A stretch of DNA of 64,000 bases, taken from contig WION01000294.1 in the NCBI GenBank assembly GCA_015039365.1, positions 1 through 64,000 of the forward strand. Direction: 5' to 3'. Of this stretch, positions 12,249 to 24,299 are shown one piece after another. Below the pieces are notes generated by a model, which had not been told where the DNA came from, ran no database searches, and saw only the letters and a program-made list of their open reading frames with translations. Every line of letters starts with the position of its first letter. Position 1 is the stretch's first letter. This DNA comes from Amanita rubescens. Lineage: Eukaryota; Basidiomycota; Agaricomycetes; Agaricales; Amanitaceae. The position numbers and the translations under genes are program-made.

Positions 12249-13568
12249 CGGATGAGAGTGACGCACTCGGATGTTTGGGGCTGCGAATATAATACTACCA
12301 CACGGGGATGTTGAGAAGCACGAATGATCCTAGCGTGACAGATTGCTATCGATTTCGAAACGAGGGGACTTTTCTTTGACATGTTGCTGGATTACGAGTT
12401 CTAGATTGTGATTACTTCCCTGTCATATTTCGAGAATCACCAAATGGGTAGTCAGTCTAACCACGAACATCAATTTGCAAAACATTTCTACACACAAAGG
12501 AAAACGAGTTGTTTATATGAATATTTCAGTGCCCCTTCCGGTTGCTGTAATAAGCTTTTGCCTTCCGGTTCTGATATACTCGGGCGAAGGGGAATCCGAA
12601 ATACATCCGAAATGCAGGTGGCAGCAAACTTTGAATATTCTTGGACAAAGTAACAAGAAACGGTAGTGTGGCCATTGAATCGTTACTGGTGCAGCCGATA
12701 ATAACATCCGAGAGATGATGTCAAGGGAGTGATGCTGGTTTAACTTTCATTGCCACGCGCCGCGTGCTAAGTCACGACTCACGGATAAGTAACCTATTCC
12801 ATCCAGAAGATGACAATCTGATGGAAGGAAAGGTCTCTTTCGTTAGCCTATGTTTGAAACACAAAGGTCGTAAGCTGTTAGGATCAAAACGGGTAAATCA
12901 TCTTACTATTAGCGTCGGTGGAATTTAGTACCCCGGTGTTATAACATAAATTGACGTCATCTGTATCAGCGCTCGATAGCGTGCACCTTGCACCAGGACA
13001 ATAACGTGGATTACCTTGACCAAGTCCATGGGGTTGCCCGTCCTTTCTCAGAAATCCTTAAACGAAAGTATAAAATTAAAACATCATTTTCTAATCCACG
13101 GTTCAACCGGACTGTCTAAAAGTCAGCATATTGTCGTTTCACTCTCATCAGACAGACTAGTCTAACCATAGTCGAACAGTTACGTATTAGAGCACCTTGC
13201 TGTTCCCGGAATACGGTGCAATTGCATCCATTAGCATCACTTGTTTAACGCTTGATTTATCATTACGCCACCACTGGCAGTAGATATTTAACACTCGTAT
13301 ACCGCGCGGTCAACTGTATTCATACCATACATTTGCTTCTCATGTGATAGATTGTTCATACACAGTACTGCTACCCTGCCGTCGGATAATGGATAACGCA
13401 GGAAAAAAACGATTGATTGACGTTTATTATATTTATGGAGCCTGATACTGATTTTACCTGCGCTCTCAAACGTAAATGGTCAGTCAGCTGTGGGCTGACT
13501 CTCCGTACATGCCAAGGATGGAAACACGGGCCACTGGCCGCCAGCAAGCTCATTTCGTACCTGCTGCG
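12249..13568. other. Intergenic, no gene seen
   Basis: About 1.3 kb of ordinary base composition without a coding block I can support on either strand. No repeat family found elsewhere in the window was recognised here. Confidence 0.5.
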
Positions 13569-13853
13569 CTATTTGTCCCAATCAGTCTCCATCTGGGAGC
13601 CATCCACAGGTTCGAATTGTGACAAGGAACGGTCGCAATGAGGGTCAGGTATGATATTTTGAACCCCGGAATTCTCTAATCCTTCCAAGTATTGGTTCTT
13701 GACCTCATTCCTGACACATTCTTTTAATAAACGTGCCCTTTTCTCTCTATATGTGAATGCAACTCTTCCTGGATTGGTGCGGGCTAGGTGGTCGGACAGT
13801 TCTAGACTCTTGAGGGTCCTTTCGACCCTCTGCTTTCGCTTGGATATTGTCAA
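13569..13853 (-). CDS. Small hypothetical protein
   Basis: A 94-codon frame ending at 13569, with charged helical sequence (RKQRVERTLKSLELSDHLAR, FTYREKRARLLKECVRNEVK) and an acidic tail. Upstream on the same strand near 13900 another ATG begins MSGGAATSDSKPKK, in an unconnected frame that may be a first exon. No family recognised. It may equally be a remnant. Confidence 0.35.
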   Translation of the reverse strand: MTISKRKQRVERTLKSLELSDHLARTNPGRVAFTYREKRARLLKECVRNEVKNQYLEGLENSGVQNIIPDPHCDRSLSQFEPVDGSQMETDWDK

Positions 13854-14159
13854 AACATTTTTTTAGGCTTGGAATCGGACGTAGCCGCGCCTCCAGACAT
13901 ATCAGGCGAAGACGTCGACGCGTAGTGACCGATAATAGTTTAACTTTTGCATGATAATGGTTAATGTTAAGCGCTATATCGTCCGCGATGAGAATATTCT
14001 AGTATTGATGGTGTCGAGCGCAACATGATATCAGGGTGAACTGTGTGTCCTTGTCGCCCGTGATGTGAGCGCAACATATCAGGGTGAACTGCGCAAATAT
14101 TGTCACCCGCAGTTTCATTTGACGGATTTGCGCAGAGATCTCGCGACATTAGTCTACTG

Positions 14160-16230
14160 ACACGTTACCAGCATTTCGGCCCGCATGCCCTTCAGGCCCA
14201 GAAAGCTCTCCAACCTGCTCCTCAACCAAAACCAAAGAAATGTACCCAACATGCGCCCAGATCAACTACTTTCTCCAGCTTTACGCGCCTAACTTTTTCC
14301 ACCATCAAACTTTTCTCCACCGCGTCCACCACCAGCTTTTGTCCAAATCTCTCGCGACCCTTCTCTTGCCTCTTCTCTACCTTCGACTTCATTTTCTCTC
14401 CCTCCTCTCCAGGGCAATTCACTTCCAGAACACTTCCACCGCATCGGTCTCGCTACAGCTTCTCCTTACCGTAACCTCGCACTTGACCTCGCAAACACCT
14501 CTCTTCCTCCCCTCCCAGACATATCCGAATGGAACCTCTCCCCAAAAGGCTGGACAAAGTTCTACTACAAGCACGGCGGCGAACACGTCCCCTTTCCTGT
14601 CCACGACGGCATCCCGGAATCCATGCTCGTTTTTGACGTAGAAACCATGCCGAAAGAGGGTCATCCATACCCCGTCATCGATCATCGCTATAGCAGCCTC
14701 TTCCAACGCGTGGTACACTTGGATATCCCCATGGCTGTTAGGGGAACTCGCCTGCCCATTTCATCCCCTTTGGTCCAGATACAGACCGACTCGTTGTGGG
14801 CTACAACGTTTCTTTTGATCGCGCCCGCGTCGAAAGCGAATACACCCTCGCTGGGACTAGGACTCGGTGGATGGACACCATGTCTCTCCATATTGCTGTG
14901 AACGGGATTTCCTCTCACCAGCGTCCCGCATGGAACAAGTGGAAGAAGAAGAGAGAAACAGAAAAGGTGCAGAGGGTTGAAGCGGTTGAGGCTATGGTCG
15001 ATCTCATCGCGCAGGCAAGGGAGGACAAAGAGCAATCACTAGAACCCACTCACTATTCCCCAATGACTACTGAGGCAGCACCCGTGTCTTCCCGCCTTCG
15101 CGTCATGAGTCCGAAGAGCTGTCCGATGCACCAGTCATACGAAGCGCAAATCTCGACCGTTAGTTCGTATCCTCCTCGCCCTTATCTGTCCAATCTGACT
15201 ACCAAACGTGACAGCGACCATACGCGGTATTCATCATCACCCACTATCCTTTATAATCCCACCGCGGTCGACGCCAAGGCCTCTGTACAAGAACCCAAAG
15301 GTACACCCACGAATCATTATAGTGCGGTGTCCACACCCCGTCTCCTTCTCAGGGGTGCTCACCATGGGGTCTAGCTTTCTCACAGTCAACAGCACTTGGG
15401 AGAGGTATATTGAGAGCGCCGAGCGCGTTTATAGAGGGATGGAAGAGGGTGTGAAGAGGAGGTTGATCGAGTTGGCGACGAGTGCGAAGGAGATGACGAC
15501 GACGAGGGAGTGGGAGAAGGATCCGTGGTTGGCACAGTTGGATTGGACCTTGAAAAAGGCGGGAAAATCGAGGGGTGTCGTGAGTATTGTTCTTTTTTTC
15601 GTTGTTGTCTTTTTGCTCAAGTTACGTTAAGGTGCAGGAACCTGATGAACCTGAACATGAAAATGACGCGTTGCAAGTACCGGCGTGGCTCAGCACTCTC
15701 TTTACTTCCCCCTCCCGTATCGTCCCATTATTGCTCAAGCTGGCGTATAACGGCTTTCCACTCAAATACTCAACCAAAGAAGGCTGGCATTACGTCGACG
15801 ACAAAGGAAATATTGGCAAACTGCGTACTGCTCGCGCTCAGAAGACCGGTCAGATCCTTGGTCCGCGTCACGCAAAAGTACTGTTGGCCTTGGGCGAGAT
15901 GACGAATAACGATATCGACCTAGCGATGGCGTTATCGTCTGGTCCAAAAGACCGGCGCCGGGACGGACTTGCATTCGAAAACAGCCAAGATACTTGGCTT
16001 GTCCCGCGATCAAGCTAAAGTATTCAACTATTTGAGGATTTATGGGGCTGGGATGAAACACGCCGTTCTGCTCCTCCTTCAGGCCAACGCCGGGATGTCA
16101 ATACCAGAAGCTCAAAAACTCGCCGAAAATCTGTACGCTTCCACAAAGGGCCGCAACACTCACCGGTCCGACATGTTTGACCGAAAGTTTTGGTTCAGAG
16201 GATCCGAGAGCTTCGTGTTCAACAAGCTCG
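14160..16230 (+). pseudogene. MIP1: Mitochondrial DNA polymerase gamma, copy A (broken)
   Basis: Blocks of family-A mitochondrial DNA polymerase occur in order but in different frames. These are GNSLPEHFHRIGL, DISEWNLSPKGWTKFYYKH, the exonuclease I motif ESMLVFDVETMP (about 14620-14650), the exonuclease II motif VVGYNVSFDRAR (about 14795-14830), WMDTMSLHIAVNGISSHQRP, and then GVLTMGSSFLTVNSTWERYI. The linker part LLLKLAYNGFPLKYSTKEGW follows, and finally polymerase motif B ([20 protein letters not shown], about 16015-16075). The exonuclease III block is replaced at about 15060-15310 by unrelated sequence, and the whole segment carrying motif A is absent. The 3' end runs directly into a second exonuclease II block at about 16232. 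The functional enzyme replicates mitochondrial DNA; this copy cannot encode it. Confidence 0.85.
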
Positions 16231-16231
16231 A

Positions 16232-19200
16232 CGGATGGATACCATGTCTCTCCACATTACTGTGAACGGGATATCGTCTCACCAGCGTCCTGCGTGGAAC
16301 GAGTGGAAGAAGAAGAAAAGGTGCAGAGGGTCGAAGCGGTTGAGGCTATTTCGATCTCATCGCGCAGGCAAAGGAGGAAGAAGAGCAGGCGAGGGCTAGG
16401 ATGGATTCTCTTCAGGTGCCTTATCGGTCCGAGATGGATTGGGACGGCAACGAAAACAAAAACAAAAACAAAAACAAAAACAAAAACAAAAACAAAAACA
16501 AAAACAAAAACAAAAACAAAAACAAAAACAAAAACAAAAACAAAAACAAAAACAAAAACAAAAACAAAAACAAAAACAAAAACAAAAACAAAAACGATGA
16601 CAACGACAGAAACAGGACTTGGGAATCCCTCACTTCCGCCAACTCACTCGTAAACGTCGCGAGACTCCATTGCAGCATCGAACTAGAATATGACAAGGCG
16701 AGCGTTCTCAGTAAACTCGTCCGAATTACCTATGCCCCATATATTTCCTCCTCCCGTTCCTGGCCCGACTCCGACCCGAATCCCAACCTTGACCTCGAGG
16801 ACTCGGACCCAACTCCCCTACTACCCACTTGGACCATTTATCACTCGCCGACCTTCTATCCTACTGCGCCACCGACGTCCACGCAGCTCACAAAGTTTAC
16901 AGCGCCATCCTCCTCTCCTTCCTCTCCCGGTGTCCTCGCCCCGTCTCCTTCTCAGGCGTGCTCACCATCGGGTCCAGTTTTCTCACAGTCAACAGCGCTT
17001 GGGAGAGGTATATTGAACGCGCTGAACGCGTTTATAGAGGGGTGGAAGATGTAAAGAGGAGATGACGACGACGAGGGAGTGGGAGAAGGATCCGTGGTCG
17101 GCACAGTTGGATTGGACCTTGAAAAATCGAGGGGTGTCGTGAGTATTGTTCTTTTTTCGTCGTTGTCTTTTTGCTCAAGTTACGTTAAGGTGCAGGAACC
17201 TGATGAACCTGATGAACCTGAACCTGAACATGAACATGATGCGTTGCAAGTACCGGAAGATCCAGCGTGGCTCAGCACTCTCGTTACGTCTCCCTCCCGT
17301 ATCGCCTCGCCATTGCTCAAGCTTGCTATAACGGCTTTCCACTCAAGTTCTCGAGCAAAGAAGGTTGAAATTACGTCGACGACAAAGGAAATGTGGGCAA
17401 ACTGCGTACCACTCGCGGTCAGAAGACTAGTCAGATCCTTGGTCCGCTCCACGCAAAACTACTGTTGGCCTCGGGCGAGATGTCGTCTAACGATAACGAC
17501 CTAGCGACGGTGTTATCGTCTGGTTCAAAAGACCTGGACGATCGAATACAGGAACTTGCAGCTCGCGTGATGGACGAGGCTAGGAAGGATCCCGAATCCG
17601 TCATCGTTCAAGATCCGTGGTTCTCTCAACTAGATTGGAGCCCAAAGAAAAAGACAATGGAAAGAGCAGGAGAAGCCGAAAGCGCCTGCCTTTTGTTGGC
17701 CGAAATGGTACTGGGACTTGACGAAACCCAAAAAAAGTTTACCTCCCGGTACGATCGATCTCACCCCTCGAAACCGAATCGCACTGCTCCTGTTCAAGTT
17801 GGCGTGGAGAGGCTACCCCTTGTTTCATTCGAGAGAACACGGTTGGATATACCGCGTTCCTTCTTCCGTCTCTGAAACTTCCAAGCATGGATCGTCTCTT
17901 ACGTTCTCCAACCCTGCCGATTCAACTCCCGCCGATCTAGTTCTTCATCACGGTTTCGCGTTCCACAAGTTGCCTCATAAAGACGGTGAAAAAGCCAATG
18001 TCGGGTCTCCCCTCGCCAAGACGTTCGTCAAGTCACGTCCGGGTGGAGAGGCGAAAGAGGCGCTCGAGTTGAGCGCGGTGTGCAGTTATTGGATGAGCTC
18101 GAGGGATCGGATCATGAACTAGATGGTCGTTTGGGAGGGCGGTGGGCGGAAATTGGGCGGAAATTGGGTTTCGGGGGTAAGGACGACAAGTGGGGGCATC
18201 ATCCTCCCTCAAGTCGCCATGGGCACTGTCACACGCCACGCGATCGAAAAGACTTGGTTAACAGCTTCCAATGCAAAAAAGAACCGCGTCGGGTCAGAAC
18301 TGAAAGCGATGGTCCGTGCGCCACCAGGCTACGCGATCATTGGTGCCGATGTGGATTCGGAAGCGCTGTGGATATCGAGTTGTATGGGAGACGCACAGTT
18401 TGGTATGCACGGTGCGACGGCATTGGGGTGGATGACGCTCGAAGGGACGAAAAGCGCTGGGACAGACTTGCATTCGAAAACGGCAAAGATACTTGACTTG
18501 TCCCGCGACCAAGCCAAAGTATTCAACTATTTGAGGATTTATAGGGCTGGGATGAAACACGCCGTTCTGCTCCTCCTTCAAGCCAACGCCGGGATGTCGA
18601 TACCGGAAGCTCAAAAACTCGCCGAAAATCTGTACGCTTCCACAAAGGGCCGCAACACTCACTGATCCGACATGTTTGATCGAAAGTTTTGGTTCGGAGG
18701 ATCCGAAAGCTTCGTGTTCAACAAGCTTGAAGAGATTGCGAATTCAGAGAAGCCTAGGACACCTGCGTTGGGATGTGGCGTGACATACGCGTTGAGCAAG
18801 GAATACCTCCCAAACGAATTCGGATCGGATTATATGCCTTCGAGAATCAACTGGGTCGTCCAATCCTCTGGTGTGGATTACCTTCACATGCTGATCGTGT
18901 CGATGGAATATCTCATCAAGCAATATCATATCCAAGCACGATACCTCATCTCGGTGCACGATGAACTGCGGTACCTCGTCAAAGAAGAAGACAAGTACCG
19001 CGCCGCGCTGGGGTTGCAAATCTCCAATCTGTGGACGAGAGCGATGTTTGTGTATGTGCTCGGTATGGACGACTTAGGGCGTCGCGTTTTTTTCGGCGGT
19101 ATGTGGACAAGTGTTTGGGGAAGGAAGTGGATATGGAGTGTGTGACACCCAGTCAGCCAGTGCCTATTCCGCATGGGGAATCGAAGGTGTGTTGGAAAGG

Positions 19201-19560
19201 ACGGGAGGAAGTTTGGGCGAGGAACACGGAATTGAGCATGTTGGCTCGTTGGAAGGGTACGAAGAGTCGGATTGTATGGTTCATCGAGCCAACACGGCGG
19301 CGTTCTTAAAAACTCATTTTGGAGAGGTCAAGGAGCTTGCGCAGAAAGTTCATGGTGTCAAGTTTGAAGGTGGGATTGGGGGTAGGCCGGGAGCCAATGG
19401 CAAGAAGGGGAGGAAGGGGAAAGGGGGCGAGAAATGTGCCTCTTGGGCAATGGAGAGGGGATTGATTGGAGTGAATACGAGTTTCAGCGGAACTTGTTGG
19501 ACGAGTATCGTTATTAGTGTAATTTATGTTGATTTTTCAAATAACGACGCGTTCCAACTC
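16232..19560 (+). pseudogene. MIP1: Mitochondrial DNA polymerase gamma, copy B (broken)
   Basis: A second partial copy fused head-to-tail to copy A. It starts inside exonuclease II (RMDTMSLHITVNGISSHQRP). It continues through a linker with a long Lys-Asn repeat, the exonuclease III region (LADLLSYCATDVHAAHKVYS, GVLTIGSSFLTVNSAWERYI), the thumb/spacer, and palm motif A ([15 protein letters not shown], about 18330). Motif B follows ([16 protein letters not shown], Gly to Arg compared with copy A), then motif C (YLISVHDELRYLVKEED, about 18940-18990) and the C-terminal region. There are many frame changes, and a TGA at 18663-18665 stands where copy A has an Arg codon. It lacks exonuclease I. Copies A and B together look like a tandem duplication followed by deletions. 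Confidence 0.85.
16453..16595. repeat. (AAAAAC)n hexanucleotide microsatellite
   Basis: About 24 uninterrupted copies of AAAAAC inside the linker of polymerase gamma copy B. In the frame of the surrounding block it encodes alternating Lys-Asn. Copy A lacks it, so it expanded after or independently of the duplication. Confidence 0.95.
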
Positions 19561-20500
19561 TGAATCCACAAAAAGTTATTGTACAGTCTAATACTGGTGC
19601 TAAGACTCAGACAGGAATCAATCAGTCCTTCCTCGTCAACATATTCACCAAGCATAGCGCAGGGATCATTCAAGCGAAATCATTTACCACTTAATGTTCA
19701 ATACCTTCGCGTCGTGCCATGGTTTCCGTATTTCAGCGCGCCAAGCTGACGAAGATCAGAGGTAGTCATGGGCCTGTTATTCCTCGATTTGGACCATGAA
19801 AGAAGATTGATAGGCCGTGCTGATGAAGGGGTTGTTGGTAGAGGCACATGATCCGCGGTGCGCATCACTTAGGCAGTGGAGCAAAGGATTAGATATCATC
19901 CGTTGAAAGAGAAAGAGTGCTAGTTAGAGCACGGAGAAGGTCGTCATCATCTTATAAGAACCACTCTGTATCTTGACGCGAATATATTCTGGACTGGACC
20001 AGTAATTTGTTATAGACTATTGAGGTCGGTAGCTAGCAGTATATACAAATGAAACGCGAGATACGCGTTCACTGGCAGAAGCAATAGCCTCAGACAGAGC
20101 AGCGTTTCGACAGCGGATCTGTGCCGTGAGATCTACTTCCCCGTCACCCGTACGCGAATAATGGCAATTATAATGCTGAATGAAAAAATCTGAGTTGCGA
20201 TTGCTCTGATCTTTCGCCTTCAACTCCTTCTCTCGCTGCCGAGTCTTCTCTTTTTCTTTCTCCTTCTCCTTACCTTTTTATCCACTTGGGCGACCCTTCT
20301 GGTGTCTGGGGACTTGAGAAGACCATTCTCTCCCCATAGTGGATGAAAGTCGGGGCAACGGGAAGGATGAGGACGAGACGATCTTACGCATTATAGGCAA
20401 AGCTTGTCTAATTTGACGACTTTGATGACGTCGGGTTGAGGGTAAACGAGGAGGACGAGGAAGACGAGAATGGTATGTTTTCATCATTAACTTTCGTTCG
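19561..20500. other. Mostly gene-free; possible minus-strand coding fragment
   Basis: On the minus strand between about 20277 and 20030 there is a charged stretch (EKEKEKEKTRQREKELKAKD) followed by DFFIQHYNCHYSRTGDGEVD. It reads like part of a protein, but I could not connect it to exons on either side. The rest shows no supported gene. Confidence 0.3.
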
Positions 20501-20514
20501 TTTTTGAGACACCG

Positions 20515-21310
20515 TCAGGTCAAATCGACAAGGAAATCGTTCGAAAGACATATTTGGAAATGAAGAAGAAGACGAGGAGGTATGTCGTCTACTCTGGCGG
20601 TTCTTGCTGGATCCTTACCGCGCTGCAGTCTGCTAGAAAGAAAACAAAAGCCGAAGTTATGACTGAAGCGATTGCTAAGAGTAAAGAACACGAAGTACGT
20701 ATGTCCCTGCAAAGCGGAGGACGATAGCATTAATCAGGTTCCATTTAGTTGGAGACTCTAGACGATTGTCGATGCGAAGGGGAGGTTAGTTACGATACTC
20801 TGACGAATGATTCGCCCGATTAAAGAAGACCGCATTGCAAAGTTTGAATGGTCCACCAATGGTGGACTTGATCGCGTCTCATCGGCAAGGTCTGCTTTAA
20901 TTTGTCATTTCCCGCTTTTCGGGCTGTATTGCTTTCAATTAGAACCTGCTACCAATGTCGGACATGACTAGAGGATTCGTTCGTAAAGGTATGCCATCTT
21001 TTCAGGTTACGTGACTATAACATTACCAACAAGCCTCAAGGATGCCCGCGTTTTCAACGGTCTGGATGGATCAGTGTGCCGATGGCAACTAAATGAGATA
21101 ATCTAGTACGAGATCAAACCTAGTTCTTACTATCGGTGAACACTTACCACTTACTCAGTTGCAAGATGCGAACGGCCCGGACGTCATCGCATTTTCCGAC
21201 CTATCAAGAGAACGCGCTTCGAGATAGGAGATGTGTATGGGGAATTGCACTTCCTCCGCAATGCCGGGGCCAGGACGGTGGAGACTCATCAATCTAATGA
21301 TATTTTTAAC
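20515..21310 (+). pseudogene. Multi-exon remnant, weakly DUF6593-like
   Basis: A run of short charged exons with good GT-AG borders can be followed: IDKEIVRKTYLEMKKKT, then ARKKTKAEVMTEAIAKSKEH, LETLDDCRCEGE, and NLLPMSDMTRGFVRK. They end in KDARVFNGLDGSVCRWQLN, which loosely resembles the F-x-G-x-DG-x-x-Y-x-W signature of a mushroom-specific domain. A later block has RFEIGDVYGELHFLRNAG. Stops separate the blocks after NEII. Whether these belong to one gene is uncertain, and the family call is tentative. Confidence 0.25.
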
Positions 21311-21547
21311 CCTTATACCAGGTGCATCCGCCAATGATGAACACTGTTACGGTTACGGCCATGTTGTATCGATTCTGTCATGCGTGGGATCTCTAGCATA
21401 ATAGTTATTTTTCGGTACACAATAGGATAGTCGGAATCAGGGAGCAGGAAACGCACTGGCCTCTGCTTTATGTTTCAAAATCACGTCCCACTGGATGCTA
21501 TCAACAATTACATGTGACGTGGCACAAAGGTGTCACACGCGGCTGCT

Positions 21548-21898
21548 ATGTCCAAGCCCAAGCTCTCCATCAACTGCCTTTTGCTTGGAAGTGACTCATC
21601 AGAAGTCTTCACGGTCAAGATTCCGAAGACAGACAACGTCAGCGTCCTCAAAGACCGGATCAAGGAGAAACAGTCCCCTCGCCTCAATCATGTCGATGCC
21701 TCGGAGCTCACCGTCTGGAAGGTGTCTCTCCCTGCGGACACCATTTCGCCAGAACTCACAGTCGATGGTGTTAAAGCATTGCATTCTGTGGAAAAGATCT
21801 CTTTGATTTTCGATGAAGCTCTGGAGGATAAACATGTACACATTTTGGTACAAGCACCCACCGGTGCGCTCCATAAACACTTTCTTGACTTAATTTGA
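21548..21898 (+). CDS. Solo Crinkler header-like protein
   Basis: From the ATG at 21548, 116 residues with the ubiquitin-like header of Crinkler (CRN) proteins. Blocks in order are LSINCLLLGSDSSEVFTVKI, VSVLKDRIKEKQ, HVDASELTVWKVSLP, and KHVHILVQAP. It stops at 21898, only about 150 nt before a complete Crinkler gene with the same header. No effector domain follows in any frame. It is either a free header protein or a gene that has lost its C-terminal part. The closely placed second header suggests a local duplication. Confidence 0.6.
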   Translation: MSKPKLSINCLLLGSDSSEVFTVKIPKTDNVSVLKDRIKEKQSPRLNHVDASELTVWKVSLPADTISPELTVDGVKALHSVEKISLIFDEALEDKHVHILVQAPTGALHKHFLDLI

Positions 21899-21949
21899 CA
21901 TTTCCTTTGGTCTCACTATTCTTCCGTCATCTTCATTCAACCACTTATC

Positions 21950-21956
21950 TATAAAT
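21950..21956 (+). promoter_or_regulatory. Possible TATA box
   Basis: TATAAAT, 89-95 nt upstream of the Crinkler gene start at 22045, in the short spacer after the solo header. Confidence 0.35.
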
Positions 21957-22044
21957 GCGATGACGGTCTCGATTTCTTTTTCCCAATTGTGGCAGATCGT
22001 CTACCTTCTGGTGGGTTTTGGCCGTGCTACTCTGATGCATCCTC

Positions 22045-24036
22045 ATGAGTATTGTAGCTACCAGGCTTCAACTGAACTGCTACGTGAAAGGCGAGCCGTT
22101 TAAGCAGGCCTTCGAAGTCAAAATTGGAAATGATGAATCCGTCGCCGCCCTCAAGGGAGCTATCAAGGCGGAAAGGGCCCAGACTTTTTCTAACGTTGAT
22201 GCCGCCTCAATTGTATTATGGAATATTTCTATCCCATACAATCCTACCCTCGCGGATAACGTTGACAAGTTACACCTCGATGACGACGGGTTACCTCAGG
22301 TCTCTGACCAGTATATCCAATCGTTGTCGCCGTTACGCAAGTTGTCGGACATTTTCTCGAAGCCTCCTATCGAAGAACATGTGCATATCATAATCAAGCC
22401 ACCGCCAGCTCGATCGACCATTAATGAAGCCAATCTTAGGGAGAAAGATGATATTGTTACGGCGTTAAAGACTAGTTCGTTCCTCCCCATTACAACTATT
22501 TAAACTCTCTCCTAACTGCTGCACAGACTGTAATGAGGCTGTCAAGAAAGCTCTGAACGCAAAGTCCCCGTCGGAGTCGGCCAAATCTAAAGAATATAAA
22601 ACGTATCAACACAAGTCGCCTATCTATGATGGCCGTTATGATGCCACAAAGCCCATCGATACAACAGCACCTCCGATCCAATTGTTCCACCCTGTCTTTG
22701 GCCACTTCCTAGATGATTTGACGAACGATTTATGCGTGCCTCCCGAAATTGCCAAGGCTACCATTGAGTATATGCGGGCTTCGTCAGCCATGTATGATAA
22801 TGAAGCAATTCGCAAGGCCGCCCTTGAGCCACATCTCGGCCGCATCCTGGGTAACGGCATGGGCACGGTGATGAATCCTGATGGGACATGGCCAGATGGC
22901 GCTTTCTCAATAACCCTAACCAATGAAATCTGCGAATTCGCAGTGACTCTTATCAAGGAGGAGAAAAACAACATTGGGGATGGAGGCAGTGACCCTTCGA
23001 CCCAAGTTGGCTTATCGATGGCTCGATTCTGGGCTCAGGATCAGGTAGATAAATGCGACTTCTATCTACTCTTGTCCGCCCTGACGCTTTTGTTTTATCA
23101 GCACTCAGGTGTGCGCAATAACACCTGCTGTCCAACTTTCCTGCTTGCAACTGCTGGCCCTTGGTTCACTATCCTCGGCGGCATCTTTACGGACAAATGG
23201 ATCGTCCAGCGCCTCACAGATTTCATCTGGGTTGGTCTGGATGCTACGCTAAAAGAACCACACTATAATCGGGTCGCTCACATCCTGTACTCGCTGAGGC
23301 GAAATGTCGAGAAACTTCGTGATTATTATATTGGATTGAAAGTCAGCGTTAGTGATACTGAAGACCTCCATCCTCGCTTCTTCCCCTCCATTTGTACATA
23401 TCGCGATGCGGAAGACAGAATCATCGATTTCAAGTATATCAAACCTCTCGAGTTTGACTCGACGTGTGTCACTTTCCTTGCAAGGACGACGTCAAGTACC
23501 CCGAAGGACGTTGTGGTCAAATTCGTCCATCGTTATGGGGAAGAAGCACATCGCTTACTCGCAGGAGAATCCCTGGCACCGCAGCTCTTTTATCATGGGA
23601 AGATTGGTGTTCTAGAAGGAGATCCCTCATATGGTCATCTTCGAATGGTTGTGATGGAGTACATTGACGGCGAGACGTTGGATCAAGCGGAGCAGATTCT
23701 GCCAACTTTCATGGATCAAATCCGGCGAGCTCTGGATGTCTTGCATGATCATAACTACGTCTTTGGGGACCTCCGGGGACCAAACATCTTGATTACAAAG
23801 AATGAAGAAGTCAAGCTAATCGACTTTGACTGGGCTGGTGTACACAAGCAGTCTCAGTACCCACTTCTGATATCTCCTAACTTAAAGTGGCCAACTGGTG
23901 TGGAAGGATTGACTATTATGAAGACTGAGCATGATGATATTATGTTAGCGCGATTACACGGTATGTCGTTCTACACTGCATCGTGTCCATGAGCTGATGA
24001 ATTACTTGCGCAGAACTTTACCTGGGAAAAGTATGA
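22045..24036 (+). CDS. Crinkler-type protein with kinase-like C-terminal domain
   Basis: Three exons (22045-22474, 22527-23960, 24014-24036) join in frame to 628 residues. The introns are 52 and 53 nt with GT-AG ends. Residues 1 to about 130 form a CRN header (LQLNCYVKG, SVAALKGAIKAE, VDAASIVLWNISIP, HVHIIIKP). A central region of about 300 residues has no recognised domain. The C-terminus is a divergent protein kinase fold: VVVKF with Lys475, hinge MEYIDGETL, catalytic loop HNYVFGDLRGPNIL with Asp558, and LIDFDWAG with Asp576 in place of the usual DFG. Kinase residues are present, so activity is possible but unproven. Crinklers were first described as host-targeted effectors of oomycetes; in basidiomycetes, roles in fungal competition have been suggested. 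No secretion signal is visible. Confidence 0.82.
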
Positions 24037-24299
24037 AGGATCGGGATAGTTTGTGTGCTGGCACGAATTCCGAATGAAGTCATGCCCAGTGAGAAAAGCC
24101 CCGACGGAAATCTGCGCCAACCGGCAGCGGCCTGTCACGTTCTGATCACATCTGCTCTGTCGTCCGAGCATCTGCTCTCCTCCGCTTCCTTCCTTCTGCT
24201 CTCCTCCGTAAATAATGCGTGCATGTAATCCATACCCTCGTCAATACAACTTTTCCACATTGTGTCCAAATTTATTCAAGTCCGTTGCACGATCGACCA

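Noticed and set aside
16421..16696. Minus-strand leucine/phenylalanine-rich membrane protein
   Set aside because: It is only the complement of the AAAAAC microsatellite.
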